Below, piece after piece: positions 59,531 through 64,000 of a stretch of 64,000 bases of DNA (the stretch's first letter is position 1; each line of letters begins with the position of its first letter). Under the pieces are notes generated by a model. That model was not told where the DNA came from. It saw nothing but the letters and a program-made list of their open reading frames with translations, and searched no databases. The DNA is from Bacteroidales bacterium. GTDB taxonomy: Bacteria > Bacteroidota > Bacteroidia > Bacteroidales > Tenuifilaceae. The DNA lies in NCBI GenBank assembly GCA_018056955.1, contig JAGPEQ010000003.1:14068-78067 (forward strand), in the 5' to 3' direction. A program made the translations under genes and the position numbers.

Positions 59531-61291
59531 TTACTTAAGCCCTTCGATGTGAGGCCCAGCTAAATCGTCGAGGTGAACGCTAAAGGTTCCTCCGTTGTTA
59601 CCGGGGTTGATCATTATGCGAACCACGTTGTAGAAGTCCTTGTTAAACCTTGAGTCAGTGGTTACATCGCCGGTGAAAATGTCACCTGTCCAATCCCAAC
59701 CTGCACCAACTCCGGCAAAGTTAAACTCGGCAATTTCCCATTTATTATCATTCTGGATGGTGTAGATCAAATCATGGGTTCCAGTTTGCCAAGCATTACC
59801 GCCTCGGTCAGTATTTTCGAGTTTCAAAAGTACCTGGTCGCCAGCCTTACCATAAACCAAAACCTTAAATACGGTTTGTTTGGTAAGGTCAAAGCGGTAG
59901 CCATCGGGTAGGCGAGTAAATGCGTTTGCCCACTGGGAATTGTATTTTGTGAATAGAGCGCAATGTGCACTACGGTTCGGGTAGAGGGTATTGTTGGGGT
60001 TGGTTACTATTTCAAGTGTGGCTCCCCCATCGGACTGATCAACCTGCATGGGAACAAGGGTGGTTTCGCCAAAGTCGTTGTACATTACCATAGCATCGAG
60101 CAGGTACTCCTGGTAGGTTGGGTGATTAGCGGCAACGGCAACCGTTGAGGTTTTAACAAAATCCTGCCCGTTAGCTGTTACTGTAACCTTGGTGTTGTAA
60201 TTTCCCTTACGCATGTAGGTGTGAGTTACCACCTCGGCTCCATTGGTGGTTTGGTAGCTGGAGCCATCGCCAAAGTCGTAAGTAATATTCGAAATGGTAA
60301 ATGATGAGGGTACTGTTAAATCCTCAAGAGCAAATGTGTACTCGTTGGGGTTAGCGGTTGCTGTAACATTTAGTGTATATGATATAGTAGGTCTTACATA
60401 CCCTTTAGGAATTATCTTATGGTAACGGGCAGCACCACCAACAGAACGTAAGTGGAAGAAGTTTTCGTTCCATTCAAGAACTTCGTATTTGCGGGGGTTG
60501 CCATCGTCGTAAGAGATATTGCCTGACTGACTCGAGATCTGTATATAGTATTTACCGTTCTCCTCGCTGATTGACCATGTAAGTTCACCACGGGCGGCAT
60601 CGTTGGTATTCATGTCGATGTCGTAGGCGTCGTTCCAGAACGATGATACATAATAACCAGCGGATAAGCCATCCTCATCGGCATTACCATCGTGGTTTAC
60701 ATGGGTTTTGCCATGAGTGTCAATGGTATAGGTAAATCCCACAAGCTTAAAGGTAAATTCATCGTCGTAGAGGTAGTGACCCGATTTAGCAAGGGGAGCA
60801 GCAGCCCACCATACTGGTGAATATGAATCGGCAGGGCCAACACCAAGATGTGCTTCGGAAAGGCTATCGATTACCCATGTTTTCCCATTAGGTGCATCAA
60901 CTCCACCTGTTAGGGCAGTAATGATAGGACTTTCAAGGTAAGACCAATCCGTTTCAGTTTGTTCAAACTCTTTTGTTTTTGAGGTACTACCACCCGAGGC
61001 ATATAGGGTTAGAGTGATATTGTAGGTTTTAGCAAGAGGGTAGTATGCAGTAACTGAATTCCCAACGGCTTTAATACCGTTACCCAAATCCCAGTTTGCA
61101 ATACCTTTTACTGTAGATGTGTTAGTAATTACAAAGTGAAATGCATCATCGCCAGGGGTAATGGTAAAATCTAGCTGCTCAGCTGTAGGGGCATTCCCAA
61201 TATTTGGTTTATCTAGTTCCATGGGCTCGCAACCAAACCAGGTAAGCCCAACAAGAACCAGAGCGGAAAATATGATGTGTCGTTTATTCAT
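59531..61291 (-). CDS. PKD-domain surface glycan-binding lipoprotein
   Basis: 586 residues from the Met at 61291 (MNKRHIIFSALV); a Met at 61321 in frame overlaps the SusD end. A lipoprotein signal (LTWFGC) is followed by a PKD domain (about 35-110, GIANWDLGNGIKAVG), a beta-rich middle, a second PKD-like domain (about 325-385, TYDFGDGSSYQTTNG) and a C-terminal carbohydrate-binding-like domain ending SVHLDDLAGPHIEGL. It is placed right after SusD, the usual site of SusE-like surface glycan-binding proteins, which hold the polysaccharide on the cell surface. It has no enzyme motif. Confidence 0.82.
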   Translation of the reverse strand: MNKRHIIFSALVLVGLTWFGCEPMELDKPNIGNAPTAEQLDFTITPGDDAFHFVITNTSTVKGIANWDLGNGIKAVGNSVTAYYPLAKTYNITLTLYASGGSTSKTKEFEQTETDWSYLESPIITALTGGVDAPNGKTWVIDSLSEAHLGVGPADSYSPVWWAAAPLAKSGHYLYDDEFTFKLVGFTYTIDTHGKTHVNHDGNADEDGLSAGYYVSSFWNDAYDIDMNTNDAARGELTWSISEENGKYYIQISSQSGNISYDDGNPRKYEVLEWNENFFHLRSVGGAARYHKIIPKGYVRPTISYTLNVTATANPNEYTFALEDLTVPSSFTISNITYDFGDGSSYQTTNGAEVVTHTYMRKGNYNTKVTVTANGQDFVKTSTVAVAANHPTYQEYLLDAMVMYNDFGETTLVPMQVDQSDGGATLEIVTNPNNTLYPNRSAHCALFTKYNSQWANAFTRLPDGYRFDLTKQTVFKVLVYGKAGDQVLLKLENTDRGGNAWQTGTHDLIYTIQNDNKWEIAEFNFAGVGAGWDWTGDIFTGDVTTDSRFNKDFYNVVRIMINPGNNGGTFSVHLDDLAGPHIEGLK

Positions 61292-61307
61292 AGCTCTTCT
61301 TAATTTA

Positions 61308-62897
61308 TTAGTAACCAGCATTTTGTTTTAGTTTATTCCCCGAAAGTGTAATTTCTGTCTGGGGTATTGGCAACAAGCCCTTAGTTGCCGAGCTGAATGT
61401 TTCATCCAGAGGACTTGCACCTGCTGCTGCGTTAATCTTTGTTTCAGCATAGGTTAAACCCCTACGGAGCAAATCCCAGTAACGGAGCCCTTCGCCAGCA
61501 AATTCAACCCTGCGTTCATGGTAAATGAGGTCAAGACCAGCCTGATCGTTTGTTAGAGTAGGTGCAACGTGTGCATCGCCAAAAGCCCGTTTACGAACAC
61601 GGCTATAGTAGTCCTGTGCTTTACCAAGATTGTTGTCGAGGTATGGCTCAGCACCCATAAGCAGTACATCGGCAAAGCGGATTACGGGACGGTTATAAGG
61701 CCAGTTCAAGGCATCGTTAGTGGCGGGCCTGTCAGCCTTACGAGGGTAGAACTTTTTGAATGCATACCCGGTATGCTGGTAGCAGTTTTCAGGCTTGTAA
61801 ACCAAACTTTCGGCTGCAGCATCAAGTATTGATACTGAGTAACGCGAATCACCTGGTTCGAACTCATCAGCAAGTGATTGGCTGGCAGGCTGAAAACTCC
61901 AACCGGACTCGTAAATGGGATCTTCAACACCGCGGAAACCAGTCATTACAACAGCCCAGTTGCCTTCGGTACCGTTACGCCATCCCCAGTCGCCCCAGTC
62001 AGCCTTTTGGGTGTGCTGAATCTCAAAAATCGATTCATTGTTATTCTCGTTATCTACACCCCAAAGGTTAGCATAGTTTGCTACTAGTCCATGTCCGCTA
62101 TTCTCAACAATATCATCAATAATGGTTTCAATGTCTGTTTCTGTAAAGGTTTTATCATCGGCTTTTAGGTCGGTTGTGATATTTAGAACACCTTTACCAT
62201 AACCTTTATGGAACAGGTAAACCCTTGCCAGCAATGCACCCGCAGCCCACTTTGATGCTCTGCCTTTTTCGGCAGCAGTAATAGTAGCAGGTAGGTTTTG
62301 GTAAGCATAATACAAATCGCTGGCAATTTGATTGTAAACATCAGCAGGATCGGCAGCAGATTGTTGATACTCCGATGGTGCAAGGGGCTTAAGGATTAGA
62401 GGAACATTTCCGTAGAACTGAACAAGTTCAAAATAGAAATAACCCCTTAGAAAACGAGCCTCAGCAGTAAGGCGGGTTTTTAAACCCTCGGTTTTGAAAT
62501 CAACACCGTCTACCTTTGAAAGGAACAGATTTGCTCTGTAAATGCCTGAAAATCTGTCTTTCCAAATGCCTAGAGGTTCCTCGTCAGTAACAAAATTTGA
62601 GAGTTTACCCATACGAACTAAGCCAGGACGGTCGCCTGGGCCTGATCCACCTGCAAAAGCATCGTCCGAAAGAATATTACTTACAAGATCCCATGGGTGG
62701 TAGCCACCACCTGTTTGCCATTGCAAAACATCGTAGATTGAAACAACTGCTTCAAAGGCGTCTTTCTCGGTTTTATAGAAGTTATCCTCAACCCTGTCAG
62801 TTAGAGGTTGTAACTCCAGAAAATCCTTTGTACAGGCAACAATTCCAAGTGCCATGAAAAGGATTATTGATATATTTTTAATTTTTCTCATACTCAT
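61308..62897 (-). CDS. susD: SusD/RagB family glycan-binding lipoprotein
   Basis: 529 residues. A lipoprotein signal (LGIVACTKDFLELQP) and the TPR-like helices of the family are clear (FLRGYFYFELVQFYGNVPLI, YHERRVEFAGEGLRYWDLLR). SusD lids the SusC barrel and passes the bound oligosaccharide to it. The start can be 62897 or the Met at 62891; both give the same signal peptide. It follows the SusC gene by 14 bases, and the PKD lipoprotein gene starts 16 bases after its stop. Confidence 0.95.
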   Translation of the reverse strand: MSMRKIKNISIILFMALGIVACTKDFLELQPLTDRVEDNFYKTEKDAFEAVVSIYDVLQWQTGGGYHPWDLVSNILSDDAFAGGSGPGDRPGLVRMGKLSNFVTDEEPLGIWKDRFSGIYRANLFLSKVDGVDFKTEGLKTRLTAEARFLRGYFYFELVQFYGNVPLILKPLAPSEYQQSAADPADVYNQIASDLYYAYQNLPATITAAEKGRASKWAAGALLARVYLFHKGYGKGVLNITTDLKADDKTFTETDIETIIDDIVENSGHGLVANYANLWGVDNENNNESIFEIQHTQKADWGDWGWRNGTEGNWAVVMTGFRGVEDPIYESGWSFQPASQSLADEFEPGDSRYSVSILDAAAESLVYKPENCYQHTGYAFKKFYPRKADRPATNDALNWPYNRPVIRFADVLLMGAEPYLDNNLGKAQDYYSRVRKRAFGDAHVAPTLTNDQAGLDLIYHERRVEFAGEGLRYWDLLRRGLTYAETKINAAAGASPLDETFSSATKGLLPIPQTEITLSGNKLKQNAGY

Positions 62898-62911
62898 TGT
62901 ACCGGTTTAGG

Positions 62912-64000
62912 TTAGAAACTCAGGTTTACTCCAAACATGAAAGTTCTTGGCTGTGGGTAGATATTTCGGTCGATTCCAACGTCAAGAGCCCACTTTGCGC
63001 CAATTTCGGGATCAAAACCTGAATACTTGGTGAATGTTAATAGGTTAACCGCAGTGGCATAAATACGCAACTTTGAGATTTTTACCTTTTGGCTGAACTT
63101 TTGAGGAAGTGTGTAGCCCAGGGTTATGTTCTTCAGGCGGAGGAACGAACCGTCCTCAATATAGAAATCGGAAACTCTGAAGTAGTTTTGGTTGGGGTCA
63201 TTAATGGTTACGCGTGGGTGTGAATTGCTTGTGCCTTCGCCGGTCCAGCGTTCAAGAACTGAGGCATCCCAGTTCGACATGGGCAGGTCGTAACGGCGTG
63301 TTCCTTTGAAAATCTCCTGTCCAAATGCACCATACCAGAACATATTAAAATCGAAATCCTTGTAGGTTAACCCTAAATTGATACCAAGCGTGAAGTCAGG
63401 GTAGGGGTTACCTATCATGGTACGGTCTTTATCGTCAATAGTACCATCATCGTTTTTATCAACCCAAATTAGGTCGCCAGGTTTAGCGTTGGGCTGAATT
63501 ACTGTACCATCCGATGACTTATAGTTTTGAATTTGTTGCTCGTTTTGGAATACTCCCGCAGTTTTATAACCCCAGAAATAGGCAATTGGGTATCCAGTTT
63601 CCATTACGCAAATATTATACATACCTACAGCAAGTCCTGCACCATAAATTTTACCCTCGCTGTTGTTAATGGAAAGCACTTCGTTTTTATTGTAAGCACC
63701 CGATAGGTTAGCATTAATTCCTAAATCATTGATTAGGGTTTTGTAACCCAGTTCAAACTCTATACCCTTGTTACTTACTGAACCACCATTTACTGTGGGT
63801 GCAGCGTTACCAATATATCCGGGTATTGGGGCTACAACCAACAGGTCTTTAGTTTTCTTGTTGTAAAGGTCGAGAGTAAAAGTTAGCTTATCGGAAAGGA
63901 AACGGGCATCAACACCCACGTTGGTTTGCTCTGAGGTCTCCCATTTTAGGTCAGGATTCGATATACCTACAGGATTTGAACCAAGGGTGATTACCTCATC
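62912..64000 (-). CDS. susC: SusC/RagA TonB-dependent transporter, C-terminal part only
   Basis: The C-terminal 362 residues of a SusC-type outer-membrane transporter; the frame is open at the right edge. The barrel ends with the typical LRIYATAVNLLTFTKYSGFD, DPEIG and a final FMFGVNLSF. Typical segments DFYIEDGSFLRLKNITLGYT and DGTIDDKDRTMIGNPYPDFT are present. The protein imports oligosaccharides using energy from TonB. It leads the locus with SusD. The start, plug domain and carboxypeptidase-like N-terminal domain are outside the window. Confidence 0.93.
   Translation of the reverse strand, partial: DEVITLGSNPVGISNPDLKWETSEQTNVGVDARFLSDKLTFTLDLYNKKTKDLLVVAPIPGYIGNAAPTVNGGSVSNKGIEFELGYKTLINDLGINANLSGAYNKNEVLSINNSEGKIYGAGLAVGMYNICVMETGYPIAYFWGYKTAGVFQNEQQIQNYKSSDGTVIQPNAKPGDLIWVDKNDDGTIDDKDRTMIGNPYPDFTLGINLGLTYKDFDFNMFWYGAFGQEIFKGTRRYDLPMSNWDASVLERWTGEGTSNSHPRVTINDPNQNYFRVSDFYIEDGSFLRLKNITLGYTLPQKFSQKVKISKLRIYATAVNLLTFTKYSGFDPEIGAKWALDVGIDRNIYPQPRTFMFGVNLSF

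Overview
The window reads as chromosome of an environmental Bacteroidota, most like Bacteroidales or Marinilabiliales. The evidence is several promoters of the Bacteroidota form TTTG-N19/20-TAnnTTTG, a SusC/SusD locus, a GH16 enzyme with a type IX secretion C-terminal domain, a zinc-free type B ribosomal protein L31 and a GlmU-like sugar-nucleotide protein. Shine-Dalgarno sequences are mostly weak. FmdE-type and DGC-type proteins and an AmmeMemoRadiSam locus suggest an anaerobic or microaerobic life. Everything here is read by eye; no database search was run.

Layout. 1-10.3 kb is mostly housekeeping: a transglutaminase-like lipoprotein (cut by the left edge), bcp-recA, a CPBP protease with a SnoaL-fused histidine kinase, carAB behind a leader that looks like an attenuator, and a ZIP metal transporter. 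10.3-22.4 kb is a long one-strand block for metal, sulfur or metalloid handling. It has three modules: TetR-TauE-CDF-FmdE with two matching operator-like sites; thioredoxin, two YedE-type transporters, two outer-membrane porins, a DGC protein and a split permease; and ArsR-redoxin-ArsF-ArsG-permease. 22.7-27.3 kb carries an exported protein, an ECF sigma factor, a CarH-like B12-binding MerR regulator, an O-methyltransferase and an M16 peptidase. 27.3-29.5 kb is a small AT-rich accessory patch next to tRNA-Ser(GCU), bracketed by related palindromic repeats.

29.5-34.6 kb is the most unusual locus: an AmmeMemoRadiSam operon made of a Memo-AMMECR1 fusion, a polytopic membrane protein with a spermidine-synthase-like domain, and a radical SAM enzyme with a twin-arginine export signal. 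All three look directed to the membrane or beyond it, which is odd for radical SAM chemistry. After tRNA-His and a flippase comes a 1.6-kb non-coding stretch (36.4-38.0 kb) with a perfect 315-bp direct repeat whose core folds into a long nested hairpin.

38-52 kb is again core: a DNA-alkylation-repeat protein, a Bax inhibitor-1 protein, rpmE2, a GlmU-like protein, lon, coaD, a NUDIX protein and pyrE with overlapping divergent start codons, a MORN protein, tRNA-Phe, an M20 peptidase, a DUF3109 protein and gpmI. 52.4-64 kb is a polysaccharide utilisation locus, probably for a beta-glucan such as laminarin: a one-protein propeller-LuxR regulator facing a convergent SusC-SusD-PKD lipoprotein-GH3-GH16 gene set. 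SusC is cut by the right edge.
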